A DNA stretch of 64,000 bases from Botryosphaeria dothidea (lineage: Eukaryota; Ascomycota; Dothideomycetes; Botryosphaeriales; Botryosphaeriaceae): the NCBI GenBank assembly GCA_011503125.2, contig WWBZ02000073.1, forward strand, positions 3,100,001 to 3,164,000, in the 5' to 3' direction. The notes beneath the pieces were generated by a model, which was not told where the DNA came from, did no database searches, and worked only from the letters and a program-made list of their open reading frames with translations. The translations under genes were made by a program, and so were the position numbers. Positions 46,560-59,895 of this stretch are shown piece after piece. The first letter of the stretch is position 1, and each line of letters starts with the position of its first letter.

Positions 46560-49500
46560 TAGATGCCGACCTAAATAGAAGATAGAGAAATCCTAACTAA
46601 ATATTTAACTATATTCTATATCTATACTCTTCTACTTAGTATTACTTCCTAGATATAAAGGATACTACTACACGCCTACGGAATCTACTATAAATACTAG
46701 CGTAGCTATAACTAGAGAAGACGACTTTTAGAAGTTTATAAATAGAAAGAAAATATATAGACGAGAAGAACGCCTTGCCCGGCTACCGAAGGAATACTAC
46801 TAGATTAAAGAACTCTAGAATAAGATAGAAGCGGATATACTCCCTCCTTACTAGAAAGAAGACTATAAAATTAAGCTTAAACCTAACTATAAACCTTCTT
46901 ATATAAAAAGCTACTATCTAATATCTTAATAAGAAAACGAAGCGGTTAAGAAATATATTAACGAATATCTTGGAAAAGAGTTTATTCGCCCTAGCTCTTC
47001 GAACTATATCGTACCTCTACTTATTATTAGAAAGCTAGGAGGAGGACTTAGGGTCTGTATTAACTATAGAGCCCTAAACGCTATTACTAAGAAGAACCGA
47101 TACCTAATCCTATATATTAATAAAACCCTTGCCCAGCTTAGTAAGGCTAAGATCTTTATAAAACTCGACGTTGTCTATACCTTTAACCGGATCCGAATTA
47201 AGGAAGGCTATAAGTACCTTACCGCTTTTAACACTCGCTTTAGTTAGTACGAATACCTAGTTATACCCTTTAGGCTCTATAATGCGCTAGGCACCTTTTA
47301 GAGCTATATTAATAATTCTATACTCGAATACCTAGATAAGTTTTGCATAGCGTACCTAGATAACATCCTTATCTATAGTAAAAAGGAGGATAAATACGCT
47401 AAAAATATTAATAAAGTCCTCTAACGACTAAAGGACCGTAGTCTCCAACTCGACCTTAATAAATGCGAATTTAATATTAGATTAGTTAAGTACCTCGGCC
47501 TTATTATTAGTACAAACGGAATTAAAATAGACCTAGAAAAAGTCTCTACTATTATTAACTAGGAGGTACCGACGTTAGTTAAGGGTGTACAAGCCTTCCT
47601 TAGCTTTGTAAACTTCTACCGCCGCTTTATTAAGAACTTCTCCTATATAGCACGCCCCCTTACTAAGATAACAAAAGGAGAATAATTTATAACTAGGAAT
47701 GGAAAACGTAAGATAAAATACTAGGAGTTTATATAGGACAATAAGAAATAAGCCGCCTTTAACCAACTATAAGCTGCATTCACCTCCGCACCTATCCTTA
47801 TATATTTCGACCCTAAAAAGGAAATATAGGTTAAAACGGATGCCTTAGACTTTGTTAGTATAGGTATCCTATCGTAGATGCACGACGGAGTGCTTAAACT
47901 AGTTGTATACTTTTCTAAGAAAATGTCCTTAACTAAGTATAACTACATAATCTACGATAAAGAGCTACTTGCTATTATTCGCTCCTTTAAGACTTGGGAA
48001 CTAGAACTTATAAGCACTTCTATAGACAAGCCTATTAAGGTGCTTACGGATTATAAGAACCTAGAGTATTTTATAATAACTAAGCAGCTAACTAGCCGCT
48101 AAGCCCGCTGGGCTAAATTTCTATCCGCCTTTAACTTTATTATCTCCTATCGGCCAGGCAAATAAGGAGAGAAGCTAGACTTACTTATAAGGAGAACGTA
48201 GAACTTACCGCAAGGAATTGACGACCTAAGGAAGCAACACCGGTTCCAACAACTACTTCGGGACTTAAACCTAGAACCTAATATAAAGATCGCTATTAAT
48301 TCTATCCTCTTTGCTACTAATAACCTAGAGGAGAAGGAGTTAGACTCTTAAGAGCCGGAAGATAACTAGACCTAGGAAACCTAGGAAGCCTAGGAAACCT
48401 AGGAAGCTAGATAAAAAGACCTCGATATACTTATTAGCGAAGCCTACGAGGAGGATAGAGTAATCTAGGACCTCCGTAGAAGCATTAATACTAGAGATAG
48501 ACGTGTACTAAGCCACTTAATTAGGAAGGGCTATAAGAAAAATATTTAGAACTTCTTAGTAAAAGATGGTTGGGTATAGCTAAAAGACGCGCTTGTTATC
48601 CTAGACTACTAACTACTACGCCTACGCCTCCTATAGGATTACTACGAAAAACTACTTATAGAACACCTAGGACCTAAAGCTATATATAGGGAGCTTATAG
48701 AAAACTACTAGTGGGCTGGACAAAGGGAAGACGTTACTCGTTTCTATAAGAACTATTACTACTGCCGCCGCTATAAGCTATACTCGGAGTAAAAGCAAGA
48801 ACTACTTAAACCGCTACCTATTCCCTAATAGAAGTAGCTCCACGTAACCCTAGACTTTATAGAAAAACTACCGCTATGCACTAGGAAGAATTAGGGATAC
48901 CGATACTATCTAGTTATTATAGACCGTTTAACTAAAGAAAAGATCTACGAGTTAATAATAATACTAGGTGCTAAAGAAACCGTAGAGGCTCTAAACCGCC
49001 GCCTCTTTTATATACGAGGTTTTCTAATAAATATTATCTCCGACCGAGGCAGCGCTATAGACTCCTATATCTATAAAAGAATTATAGAACGATATAACGT
49101 AAAGGTTAAAATATTAACTACCTTTTACCCCTAGACTAACGGCTAGAGCGAGAGCTCTATTAAAGGTCTTAAAAAGTACCTCCGGATATATATTAACTAC
49201 GCGCAAGACAACTAGGTCGACTTTCTATCTAAAGCTAAATTTATAGCCAACACGTATATTAGCGCATTAACTAGTATATCGCTATTCTTCGCCGATAACG
49301 GATTCTATCTACGCACTAGCTTAGAGCCTATAAAAATCTACTAGGGTGCTAGAAAAGTAGAAGTAATTAGAGTAGACCGGTTAGTTAAAAGGTTAAATAC
49401 TATAAGAAGCTTCCTCTAAGAATAACTAGCCTAGATATAAGAAGAATAAGCCCGCTACGTAGATAAATTCCGCTAGCCATACTCTACTTTCCGTATAGGC

Positions 49501-50000
49501 GATAAAGTATTTATTAACGCCCGAGACTTTAACCTAGGACGGAATAGTAAGTCTCTTTTACTAAAGAACCTTAGTCCGTAGAAAATTACTAGGTTAATTA
49601 ACGGTAAAGTATACGAAGTTACTATACCTCCTCACATATAAGAGAAAGAAATCTTTCCTATATTCTACCTCTAGAAGCTATATCTTACCCTAGATAACCT
49701 ATATCCGGGTTAGGTCTAGAAGTCTAGCCTAGTATATATAATCTTTAATAAGGACGAGAATAAAACTTATAAGGAGTAGGAAGTACTAGAGGTAGTAGAC
49801 TACCGAAACTTAAGGTATAGAGTATAGTATAAGGTTACCTTTATAGGCAACTAGGACGAGTAGAACTCTAATCCCCTATAGTAATACTAGGGTAACTATA
49901 AGAATACTCCTAATAAAATCCGTAAGTACTACGTATACTATAAGGACGCGCCCGAGCTACCTAAATTTTTTAAGAAGCTTAGTAGACCTTACTTAGAGAA
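46560..50000 (+). pseudogene. Element B pol remnant: RT, RNase H, integrase, chromodomain-like tail
   Basis: RT begins at about 46960 and reads LRVCINYRALNAITKKNRYL, then IKLDVVYTFNRIRIKEGYKY, then FRLYNALGTF and YLDNILIYSKKED. RNase H is partly open (47878-48102). Integrase has an H/C zinc-binding region near 48670-48790, then YYLVIIDRLTKEKIYELI and ISDRGSAIDSYI (about 48900-49080). The tail before the LTR resembles a degenerate chromodomain. TAG/TAA stops interrupt all domains. Confidence 0.85.
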
Positions 50001-50011
50001 GAGGGGAGTAG

Positions 50012-50243
50012 TATTAGGCCTCTTAAGCGCTACTATCCTAGGTAACTAGATAGATACTTAATAGTAACTAGAGGCCCTAGCTTTACTAAGGATAACTCGG
50101 TTAGGCACTAAGGTACGGGCCTAGCGCTAAGCGACTAGGTATATTTACCCTTCGCCCTCTCTTTCTAGACTCTCTTTTCTTTCTCCTTATATATAGATTT
50201 TTAGTTAAAAGTAATACTATTATTTCGGCTTTGCTGCCTTATA
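50012..50243 (+). repeat. 3' LTR of element B (232 bp)
   Basis: This copy is the same length as, and nearly identical to, 43862-44093. Differences between the two are mostly C/T or G/A changes. Confidence 0.9.
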
Positions 50244-50289
50244 AACCCGCGGCCTCTAACCTCTTACCTAATTAAGTCTAACCTCCGCC

Positions 50290-50510
50290 CCCGCCCGTTA
50301 TTATTAACGGCGAAGAAGAGTACCGGGTAGAAGAGATTCTAGACGTTAAAGCAACCCGGAGACAACCGAAATACCTCGTAAAATAGACTAGTTACTCGAT
50401 ACTAACCTAGGAACCTTACGACCTTATTAAAGACCTTAAGACCCTTAATACGTTCTATAAACGTTATCCTTTAAAACCTCGACCCTTAGACTAAAGGCTC
50501 GTAGGAACTT
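50290..50510 (+). pseudogene. Element C chromodomain remnant
   Basis: The forward frame reads EEEYRVEEILDVKATRRQPK, then YLVK, a stop where Trp is expected, then TSYSILT, a stop where Trp is expected, then EPYDL. This is a textbook chromodomain with both aromatic-cage/structural Trp codons turned to TAG. It is separated from its pol by element B. Such domains steer integration to heterochromatin. Confidence 0.85.
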
Positions 50511-50532
50511 ACCTCTAGGAAGGAGAGCCTAC

Positions 50533-50919
50533 TATTATAAACGTGGCTTATATAGACTCCTTACTTATTTACCTTCGTTAATTTAAAATCTAGATCTAGA
50601 CTTACCTACTTATAAATTAGAAAGCTAGTATTTTAGTTCGTTCTTTATATATATAAAGCTCGCCCCTCTACTTTATAGTTAGTTCTTTAGTCTAGTAATA
50701 AGTATTTCTCGCGTATAACTTAGTACGCCTTAAATTAGACCTTACTTACCTCCCTCGTCCCTCGTCCCTCGCCCCTCGTCTCTCGCCCCTCGTCTCTCGT
50801 ATCTCGTACCCTCGCCCTTTAAACTACACCCTTATACTTCGGTATTATTTTACTCCTACTACCTTTACCGGCTTCGTTACCTTATCTCTCCGCCCCCCCT
50901 CTAAGGTCCGTTTATTATA
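50533..50919 (+). repeat. 3' LTR of element C (387 bp)
   Basis: This is the partner of 38726-39112, with equal length and the same internal short tandem repeat (about 50750-50815). Confidence 0.9.
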
Positions 50920-52106
50920 ACGCTATATAAAACTTATCTAGGTATTCGAGTATAGAATTATTAATATAGCTCTAAAAGGTGCCTAGCGTATTATAGAGCC
51001 TAAAGAGTATAACTAGGTATTCGTACTAACTAAAGCGAGTATTAAAAGCGGTAAGGTACTTATAGCCTTTCTTAATTCGGATCCGGTTAAAGATATAGAT
51101 AACGTCGAGTTTTATAAAGATCTTAGCCTTACTAAGCTAGGTAAGGATTTTATTAATATATAGAATTAGGTATCGGTTCTTCTTAGTAATAGCGTTTAGG
51201 GCTCTATAGTTAATATAGACCCTAAGTTCTTCTTCTAGCTTTCTAATAATAAGTAGAGGTACGGTATAGTCCGAAGAGCTAGGGCGAATAAACCCTTTTC
51301 CGAGATATTCGTTAATATATTTCTTAACCGCTTCGTTTTCTTATTAAGATATTAGACGGTAGCTTTTTATATAAGGAGGTTTATAGTTAGGTTTAAGCTT
51401 AATTTTATAGTCTTCTTTCTAGTAAGGAGGGAGTATATTCGCTTCTATCTTATCCTAGAGTTCTTTAATCTAGTAGTATTTCTTTAATAGCCGGGCAAGA
51501 CGTTCTTCTCGTCTATATATTTTCTTTCTATTTATAAACTTCTAAAAGTCGTCTTCTTTAGTTATAGCTACGCTAGTATTTATAGTAGATTCCGTAGGCG
51601 TATAGTAGTATTCTTTATATCTAGGAAGTAATACTAAGTAGAAGAGTATAGATATAGAATATAGTTAAATATCTAGTTAGAATTTCTCTATCTTCTATTT
51701 AGATCGGTATCTAATAGTATATTCGGTATAAGGTTTTATAGTAAGGTAGCTAGCTTTAAAGTACTAAGGCTTATAAAACTTAACTAACCGCTTATTCTAG
51801 TTAATATACGGGTTATAAGTACGTAACTATTCGTCTCTAAGGATTAGTAGATAGTCTTCTAGGTTAGTAATATAGTAGAGAAGTTATTCTTTATAAGAAC
51901 TAATATTAATATCGACTAGAGAGGCGTAGGTAATATATTAAGAGAATATTCTATCTTCTAAAGTTATAGTAATCCGTTTAATAAGAGAGATCTTTATTAT
52001 CTTATATACGCGAATAAAGAAGGTATCGATAAGCTTAGCTTAGCTTCTATTATCGATAAGAGAACGTATATTACTACTAGCTACTATAGTATATATAATA
52101 AGATAG
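50920..52106 (-). pseudogene. B' pol remnant: rest of RT and upstream pol
   Basis: This continues B' on the minus strand after element C, matching 46.18-47.34 kb of B inverted. It ends at the LINE insertion with TATATAATAAGATAG, which is duplicated at 57251. Confidence 0.82.
52092..52106. repeat. Target-site duplication of LINE copy 1 (15 bp), left copy
   Basis: TATATAATAAGATAG occurs here and at 57251-57265. The exact edge is blurred by the ATAG repeats of the LINE tail. Confidence 0.75.
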
Positions 52107-55100
52107 ATAGATAGATAAATTTATTTCTTCCCGATATAGCTTTCTTATAGGTCTATACGGGGCTAGCTATCTATAGTTATTTTATACGAGAGAGAAAATC
52201 TTTTCGCTTAGTAAAAACCCCTTCTCTCTCTCTAGGCATACTATCCTATACTAGTTCTTATTTTTTCTTCTTACTAGTAGCGGCTACTATAGTAGCCCTA
52301 TATTTACCTACTAGACCTATCTCTTTAGTTCTTATCTTCGTAGTTATTCGGGTCCTAGTAGTCTTAGTAGTCCTAGTTATCCTCCTAGTTCCTCTTTCTA
52401 GTTATCTTTCTATATTAGTTTTCTTACTAGGCTAAATTACTTAAATAGCCCTAGGCGTAAGAACTAGTCTATTACTACTTTAATCCTCTTCTTTATTAAG
52501 AGGAGGAAGTAGTAGTCCGTAGTCCCTACCCTTTAGAGTATCTATACTTTATCCTATTAAAAGTAGGAGTAGAAAAGAAGGATATACTTTAGGGTTTATC
52601 TATGCTAGCCGTATAGATAGGTAGGACTAAGGTACTTTAGTACCTTACGCCTTAAGAGGAAGTCCTTTAGTCTAATATACTCTATACGTAGTAGAGTAGC
52701 GAGTATACTCTATAGCTTAGATAGTTTACTATAGATTTATCTAATTTTTAGATTCTACTATATACTTTAGGCTACTAGCTTATCTTATCTTCCCTAGCTA
52801 GTAGACTTTATCTATCTCTTCTTCTACTTATTTCTATATACTATACGTAGCTTCGTTCGCTTTAAAAGACTCTAATAGGTAGAGAAGTAGTAGTTAAGAA
52901 GTAAGTTTATCTTTTTTCTAAGTAGGGTTCTTCTAGTAGGGCTAGTGGCGCCTCTAGTACTTAAAGTAGCCCGAGCTATCTATTTAATACTCTAGTAAGT
53001 TTTCTCTACTACTATCGCGACTAGGTTATTTCTAGCTCTAATAGCCTAGGCTAGTATTAGTTCGTCTAGGTATAGTAAGAGTAGGGGAATCTCTATCTTA
53101 TACTCTAAGATTTATATACTAGTTAACTTATACGCCCCTAAGATAGTGCGTAGGTACTAGTTTTAGATCTTCTTTAGTAGCTAGATAGTTATTTTTCTCT
53201 ATCCTAGGATTTCCTTTAGAATATACTATACCCTATAGCCGTAGGTAAGGACTAGCCTTACTACGGCCGTATAGATATAACGGGCTTTAGTAAATAAGGC
53301 TCCCTAGGTAGACGCCGCGAGTCTAGAGAGAGATGTGTACTATTTAATTGCCTTAGCTCCTATTTCCCTAATATAGAGTCCCTATCTAAGCTTATTATCT
53401 ACGTAGACTCTTAGAATCTTAATTATAGGCTTTAGGCATCTAGTAAATCTAGGGATACGAATCCCTGCTACTATATTAAATCTCCTTAGTTTTCTTATAA
53501 AATAAATAAGATAATACTTATCGGGCGAGAAAGCTAACCCGTAGATAGCTACCTAGTACTCGTAAATTTAATATACTCCCTCTAGTATCCTATAGTTTTA
53601 TTCTATAGATCTACTAAAGGTTAGAATATTAGTATTATCGACAAATCTAAGGGGGAAGGTATTGCCCCTACGTAGCTATATAAGTAGATTAGAAGTAAAG
53701 AATAGATAGAGTATCGGTAATAGTAAGAATTTCTAGGAAATCCCGGTTAAGGTCTAGATTAATAGACTAGTAAAGTCTCCGAAGGATAGCTAAGTAGTAC
53801 GGTCCTATAGAAAGAATTGGGTAAATCTTTCTACCTATTCTAGAAGTTTTACTATTCTTATATTATAGAGAAGCCTTCTATAAGATACGTAGTTATATAC
53901 TTCCGAGATATCTAGGCTAAGGACTAAAGCTACTAGCCCTAGATCTTATACCTAAATAGTATAGATCTATTCTATAAGTAGATTAAGAGCTACTACTACG
54001 GATCTATTTCTTCTAGCTTCTATCTATATATTAGAGAGTAGACCGTATACTTTAGTAGCCTAGGAGATTCTATCTACTATAATTCTCTTAAGTAGCTTCT
54101 CTAGCGTATTAAGTAAAGTAATCGGCCTAAATAACTTAGCTTTAGTATAGTCGTCCCTCTATAGTTTTCTAAGGACTACGATAATAGAGCTTTTAAACTA
54201 TCTAGGGTAGTATCTAAGTACGAGGTATCCCTAGAAGAGCCTAGTAAGGAGTCCCCTTAGTATCTTAGCGTATTACTTTAGAAACCTATTAGTAATCTTA
54301 TCTAGGCCTAGTATCTTATCTAGGAGAAGCTTCTTAATAGTATAGAGGATCTACTCTTTAGTAAGGTCTTAGGGAATCTCTACTAGTACTAGATATATAT
54401 ATCTATCTAGATCTAAGAGGTCGGTAGCCCTAAAAGGTAGGAAGAACTAGTTAGTAAGAATTTCTGCCTTAGACTAGTTATCGTAATATAGTTGTTTATC
54501 TACTTTCTAGAGGGGTGGGAACTAAGATAGAGCTAGAGGTTCTAGTACCCTTATTCTTACCTACTTTAAGAGCTTCTAGAGTATAGATAGATTCGAAGTA
54601 ATCTTAGCTACTATTCTACGCTATACTTTTATTCTATCTCTTCTAATCTACCTCTTCTTACTATTAGTAATAGTTTAGTATACTATCTAGTTCTTCTTCC
54701 TCTCTATAGTTATCTACTTCCTTCTAGCTACTCTAGTCTAGTATACTAGGTCCGAATACTCCTTTATCTATTATATAGAGGCCTAGGGCGAGGGTCTCGC
54801 TACTAGAATAGTCTCTTAGATTATTCTTTAGATAGCCTCCTAGAGTAGTATAGTAAAATAATCTAAGTCTACTTTAGTATTAAGAGGGGCTACTTTAAGG
54901 TGTTCGAGCTTTAATTAGAGTATATTATTAGTTCTCTTCTAGTCTACTTTCTTCTACTAGGGTCTTAGGGGGCGTAGTTCTACGGAGATAGGAGAAAAAT
55001 TAAGTATAGTAAGGATAGGTAGGTAGTTAGAGGATAATTCGAGCTCCTAGCTAACTCTATAGCTAAGAATTCTCTTCTCTAGCTACCGTAATATAAAGAT

Positions 55101-57250
55101 AAGGTCTAGAGTACTCTCGCTACTACTATCTCGTCTAGTAATAGTACTTCTTAGAAGGGCTAGGTTAAGATTAGCTATAGTAGCTATCTTAATTAGATTA
55201 TCTACTAGGGTATAGTATATTAGGGAGGTTATACCTTCCTAGATAGGATAGTAGAGATTAAAGTCCCCTAGGAGAATATACTTTTCTAGTTTTCTAAGAA
55301 CTTCCGGTAGAAGAGATAGGATTTCTAGCGCTATACTAGTATAAGAGGCTAGCGGGGGATTATAGTAGTTATAGATATAGATTATATATATTCTAGTAAT
55401 AAGGGATAGTATAATAAGATCTAGTAAATAGACTATTACTTACTAGGAGTCGGGGCTAATAGCCTTACTTATAAAGAAGTAGGTTCTTACTACTTTCTTC
55501 TAGGGAAAAACTATATAGTAGATAGAATATCTTACTATTATCTTAACCCTTAGGTTCCTCTAAGATTCTTAGATAGCTAGGATATAGTAGATCTTTAGGT
55601 CTACTTCCTTAAAGAGCGGGAGTATTATTCTATTCTTACTCTTATAGACGTTATACTATATAATAGAGAGAGAGCCTATATCTAATATTAACTTTCTTCT
55701 ATCTCTAGGTCCGGCTACGAGGAGGCTAGTAGTATAGGCTATAAGAAGAGAGTTTCCGCGGGCTCCTCTAAGGCGTGTTATAAGCTATTAAGTCCGGTAA
55801 ACCTTATTTAGTTAGAAGGCGGGGGGCGGCTTAAGTCTCTTAGCCTACCTAGTTCCCTCTTAATCGGCTTCTTCTCTCTAATCCTCTTTCTTAGTCTAAC
55901 GGTTAACTAGTTAGTTTAAGACTATATTTTAGTTATTAGGGGTTCTTTCCGGTACTTTTCTAGTACTACTAGGCGGGTCTAGGCGGCCTTAGTATAGTAG
56001 GCTCTACGTACTAGGTAGGAGTTACTCTAGACTATATACCTTTAAGAGTAGTTTACGTACTATATACTTTTCTTAGAGTAGTTTCTAGTATTATATATCT
56101 TACTATACTATCCGTACTTTTTCTTCTTTTTATAATAGTTAGTAATATATTCGTAGGCCTAGTACTTAAAATACTAGATTACTATAAAGACTACGTTATA
56201 GTACTACGCTATATAGATAGTAAAGTTAATAATAAGCCTCTTATTAATAATCTAGTTAGCGGTTTCGGGATTTATAGTACTAAGAATAATAGCCGAGTAA
56301 GTTTTCCCCTCTAGGAGCTTTCTCTTTAGCTAGGCTAGCTTACTAATACGTAGTTCTAGATATAGAGATAGGTTCTACTCCTAGATAGTTTAGATAGCTT
56401 AGAGATCTATAGTATCGATTCCTTCTCGAGGGACGTTATATACTAGTACTAAGTATAGCTACTAGTTAGGCCTAACTTCTTTTCCTAGTTCTATAGTCTA
56501 TTTCTAGTTCTAGAGAAGGGCTATTCTAGTTACTTTATCCGGTATAAAGATTCTAACGTCTCTACTAGGGAGCTTCTTAGTAGTAAGTACTTTCTTATAC
56601 GCCTAGCTTTTTTCTACCTAGATCTTTCTAATAATTACCTTATTTAAGAGCTTAGCTATTTCTTATCTATTTACTATCTTTAGGAAGTAGAGAATAAGTT
56701 TAGTAGTAGCTAGGGGGGTAGGAGGCTTCGGGGCTACTTAGGCTATAATTTATATCTAGCTACGAGTATTAGATATAGGTATAGAGATAGCCTAAATACG
56801 GTTAACTATCTTTTAGACCTATTAGACCTCTTTAAGAATATTCTTAAGGCCTAGCTTCTTAGTAGCTACCTCTTAGTAGATAGTAATATAATTCTAAAAG
56901 ATTATCTTAGTAATATCGAGAAAATTTTTTATCTAGCTAGAGAGGACTAAAGAGAGGCTAGCGGATATTTATAGAGCTTAGAGGAGGATATCTACTATTT
57001 TTAAAGCTCTCTTAACGTATTCTACGCTATACTAGATACTCTATAGTTTCTTAGAGATATATTAGAGCTAGGTAGAGGTAGTTACTAGGGGAGGCTATTC
57101 GCCTCTTTCTATATTCTCTATATTAACTACTTCGCGGCTATAGTTATCTTAAGTACTATTTTAGAACTCGCGAAGTCTAGAAGAGTCTCTAGAGCTCTCT
57201 TCCGGCGCCGTAGCTTAGAGTCGATTTTTTAGTATAGTTATATTTTTTTT
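52107..57250 (-). mobile_element. Non-LTR retrotransposon (LINE), longer copy, reverse orientation
   Basis: A 5.1-kb LINE lies on the minus strand. Its 3' end is at the left, with an (ATAG)n tail. The right end abuts a T-run and the second target copy. Minus-strand readings show an endonuclease/exonuclease/phosphatase start, VLQYNVYKSKNRIILPLF (about 55670-55600). The RT catalytic box at 53634-53645 reads FVDN where LINEs have F-x-DD. About 1.5 kb upstream of the endonuclease (55.8-57.2 kb) is presumably the first ORF. The clade is probably Tad/I-like, judged only from layout and tail. All frames are closed by RIP stops. It inserted into B' gag. Confidence 0.82.
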
Positions 57251-57569
57251 TATATAATAAGATAGGTTCCCTTAATTTTACACGCGCGATTATCTACTAC
57301 GAAGTTTAATATCTTTATCTCTTTTTAACTACGACTAGCTAGCTACTCGCCTAGCTTCTTCTACTTATATAGTTCTAAAAAGCGACTTACTTCTAGGACT
57401 AAGAGTTTTCTAACTCGCTATTAGAGTCGAGTTTCTTAATACTCTAGATATACGTAAACCTAGCGCGGTTATTATTAGAATAGTAGGTATTAGATATAAA
57501 GTAGCCTAAGCCTCTATAGCTATAATAGCGTCTTTACCTCGTTATTATAAGGCGTTTCTCGTTTAATAG
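57251..57569 (-). pseudogene. B' gag fragment between the two LINE copies
   Basis: This inverted match to about 45.88-46.18 kb of B includes the zinc-knuckle region. It is bounded by the duplicated targets of LINE 1 on the left and LINE 2 on the right. Confidence 0.8.
57554..57569. repeat. Target-site duplication of LINE copy 2 (16 bp), left copy
   Basis: GTTTCTCGTTTAATAG occurs here and at 59896-59911, precisely flanking the second LINE copy. Confidence 0.88.
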
Positions 57570-59895
57570 ATAGATAGATAAATTTATTTCTTCCCGATAT
57601 AGTTCCCTTACGGGTCTATACGGGGCTGGCTATCTATAGTTATTTTACACGAGGGGGAAAACCTTTTCGCCTAGTAAAAACCCCTCCTCTCTCTCTGGGC
57701 ATGCTATCCTATACTAGTTCTTATTTTTCCTTCTTACTAGTAGCGGCTGCTGTAGCAGCCCTATATTTACCTACTAGACCTATCTCTTTAGTCCTTATCC
57801 TCGTAGTTGTCCGGGTCCTAGTAGTCCTAGTAGTTCTAGTTGTCCTCCTAGTTCCTCTTCCTAGTTATCTTCCTATATTAGTTCCCTTACTAGGCTAAAT
57901 TGCTTAAGTAGCCCTAGGCGTAAGAACTAGTCTATTACTACTTTAATCCCCTTCTTTGTTAAGAGGAGGGAGTAGTAGTCCGTGGTCCCTGCCCTTTAGA
58001 GCATCTATACCCTACTCTATTAAAAGTGGGGGTAGAAGAGGAGGATATGCTTTAGGGTTTGTCTATGCCAGCCGTATGGACAGGCAGGACTAGGATGCCC
58101 TAGCACCTTGCGCCTTGAGAGGAAGTCCTCTAGTCTAATATACTCTATACGTAGTAGGGTGGCGAGTATGCTCTATGGCTTGGATAGTTCGCTGTAGATT
58201 TGTCTGATTTTTGGGTTCCACTATGTGCTTTAGGCTACTAGCTTGTCTTGTCTTCCCTAGCTAGTAGACTTTGTCCATCTCTCCTTCCACTTATTCCTAT
58301 ATACTATACGTAGCTTCGTTCGCTCCGGGAGACTCTAGTAGGTAGAGGGGTAGTAGTTAAGAAGTGAGTTTGCCTTTTTTCTAAGTAGAGTTCTTCTAGT
58401 AGGGCTAGTGGCGCCTCTAGTACTTAGAGTAGCCCGAGCTATCTATTTAATACTCTAGCAAGTTTCCTCTACTACTATCGCGACTAGGCTATTCCTAGCT
58501 CTAATAGTCTAGGCTAGTACTAGTTCGTCTAGGTGTAGTAAGAGTGGGGGAATCCCTATCTTATACTCTAAGGTTTATATACTAGTTGACTTATACGCCC
58601 CTAAGATAGTGCGTAGGTACTAGTTTTGGATCTTCTTTAGTGGCTAGATGGTTATTTTTCTCTACTCTAGGATTTCCTCTAGGGTATACTATACCCTATA
58701 GCCGTAGGTAAGAACTAGCCTTACTACGGCCGTATAGATATAACGGGCTTTAGTAAATAAGGCTCTCTAGGTAGACGCCGCGAGTCTAGAGAGAGATGTG
58801 TACTATTTAATTGCCTTAGCTCCTATTTCCCTAATATAGAGTCCCTATCTAAGCTTGTTATCTACGTGGACTCCTAGAATCTTAATTATAGGCTCTAGGC
58901 ATCTAGTAAATCTAGGGATACGGATCTCTGCTGCTATATTAAATCTCCTTAGTTTTCTTATAAAATAAATAAGGTAATACTTATCGGGCGAGAAAGCTAA
59001 CCCGTAGGTAGCTATCTAGTGCTCGCAAATTTAATATGCTCCCTCTAGTGTCCTATAGTTCTATTCTATAGATCTACTAAAGATTAGAATATTAGTATTA
59101 TCGACGAATCTAAGGGGGAAGGTATTACCTTTACGTAGCTATGTAAGTAGGTTAGATATAAAGAATAGGTAGAGTATCGGCGATAGTAAGGATTCCTAGG
59201 GAATCCCGGTTAAGGTCTAGATTAGTGGACTAGTAAAGTCTCCGAAGGATAGCTAAGTAGTACGGTCCTATAGAAAGGATCGGGTAAATCTTTCTACCTA
59301 TTCTAGGAGTTTTACTATTCTTATATTATAGAGAAGCCTTCTATAAGATACGTAGTTATATACTCCCGAGATATCTAGGCTAAGGACTAAAGCTACTAGC
59401 CCTAGGTCTTATACCTAGATAGTATAGATCTATTCTATAAGTAGGTTAAGAGCTACTACTGCGGATCTATTTCTCCTAGCTCCTATCTATATATTAGGGA
59501 GTAGGCCGTATACTTTAGTAGCCTAGGAGATTCTATCTACTATAATCCTCTTAAGTAGCTTCCCTAGCGTATTAAGTAAAGTAATCGGCCTAAATAACTT
59601 AGCTTTAGTATAGTCGTCTCTCTATAGTTTCCTAAGGACTACGGTAATAGAGCTTTTAAACTATCTAGGATAGTATCTAAGTACGAGGCATCTCTAGAAG
59701 AGTCTAGTAAGGAGTTCCCTTAGTATCTTAGCGTATTACTTTAGAAACCTATTAGTAATCTTATCTAGGCCTAGTATCTTATCTAGAGGAAGCTTCTTAA
59801 TAGTATAGAGAACCTACTCTTTAGTAAGGTCTTAGGAAATCTCTACTAGTACTAGGTATATATACCTATCTAGATCTAAGAGGTCGGTAGCCCTA
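57570..59895 (-). mobile_element. Non-LTR retrotransposon (LINE), 5'-truncated copy, less mutated
   Basis: A 2.3-kb copy of the same LINE, sharing the (ATAG)n-tailed 3' end with 52107-54435 and ending at AGGTCGGTAGCCCTA. The loss of the 5' half is typical of incomplete target-primed reverse transcription. RT reads FVDN at 59097-59108. Bases about 57.65-59.2 kb keep many CA and TG dinucleotides that are TA in the longer copy, so this copy is younger or was only partly hit by RIP. Confidence 0.87.

Larger units (their letters stand above)
43862..50243 (+). mobile_element. Ty3/gypsy element B (forward), complete, nested in C
   Basis: This is a contiguous 6382-bp element with 232-bp LTRs at 43862-44093 and 50012-50243. 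Gag lies at about 44400-46150 and pol at 46560-50000. Its knuckle near 45906-45952 reads CRSYRGLGYFISN, with one Cys kept. RT has YLDN at 47353-47364 in place of YLDD. RNase H reads [20 protein letters not shown]. Integrase and a chromodomain-like tail reading VDYRNLRYRV follow. Bases ~47.4-49.3 kb keep CA/TG dinucleotides and carry short open frames (47878-48102), unlike the rest. It inserted after C and, with the LINE copies, is among the youngest layers. Confidence 0.9.
38726..50919 (+). mobile_element. Ty3/gypsy chromovirus element C, split by element B
   Basis: The element is bounded by 387-bp LTRs at 38726-39112 and 50533-50919 and by a perfect ACGCT duplication. Its internal DNA runs 39113-43861 and 50244-50532, interrupted by element B. 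It reads forward through gag, protease, RT, RNase H, integrase and, after the interruption, a chromodomain. It lies within the RT active-site region of B'. All frames are closed by RIP-type stops. Length without B is about 5.8 kb, normal for a fungal chromovirus. Confidence 0.9.

Noticed and set aside
57701..57898. Hydrophobic 65-residue forward frame
   Set aside because: Antisense to the LINE 3' region; Val/Leu-rich because of repeated GTAGT-like sequence, not a membrane protein.
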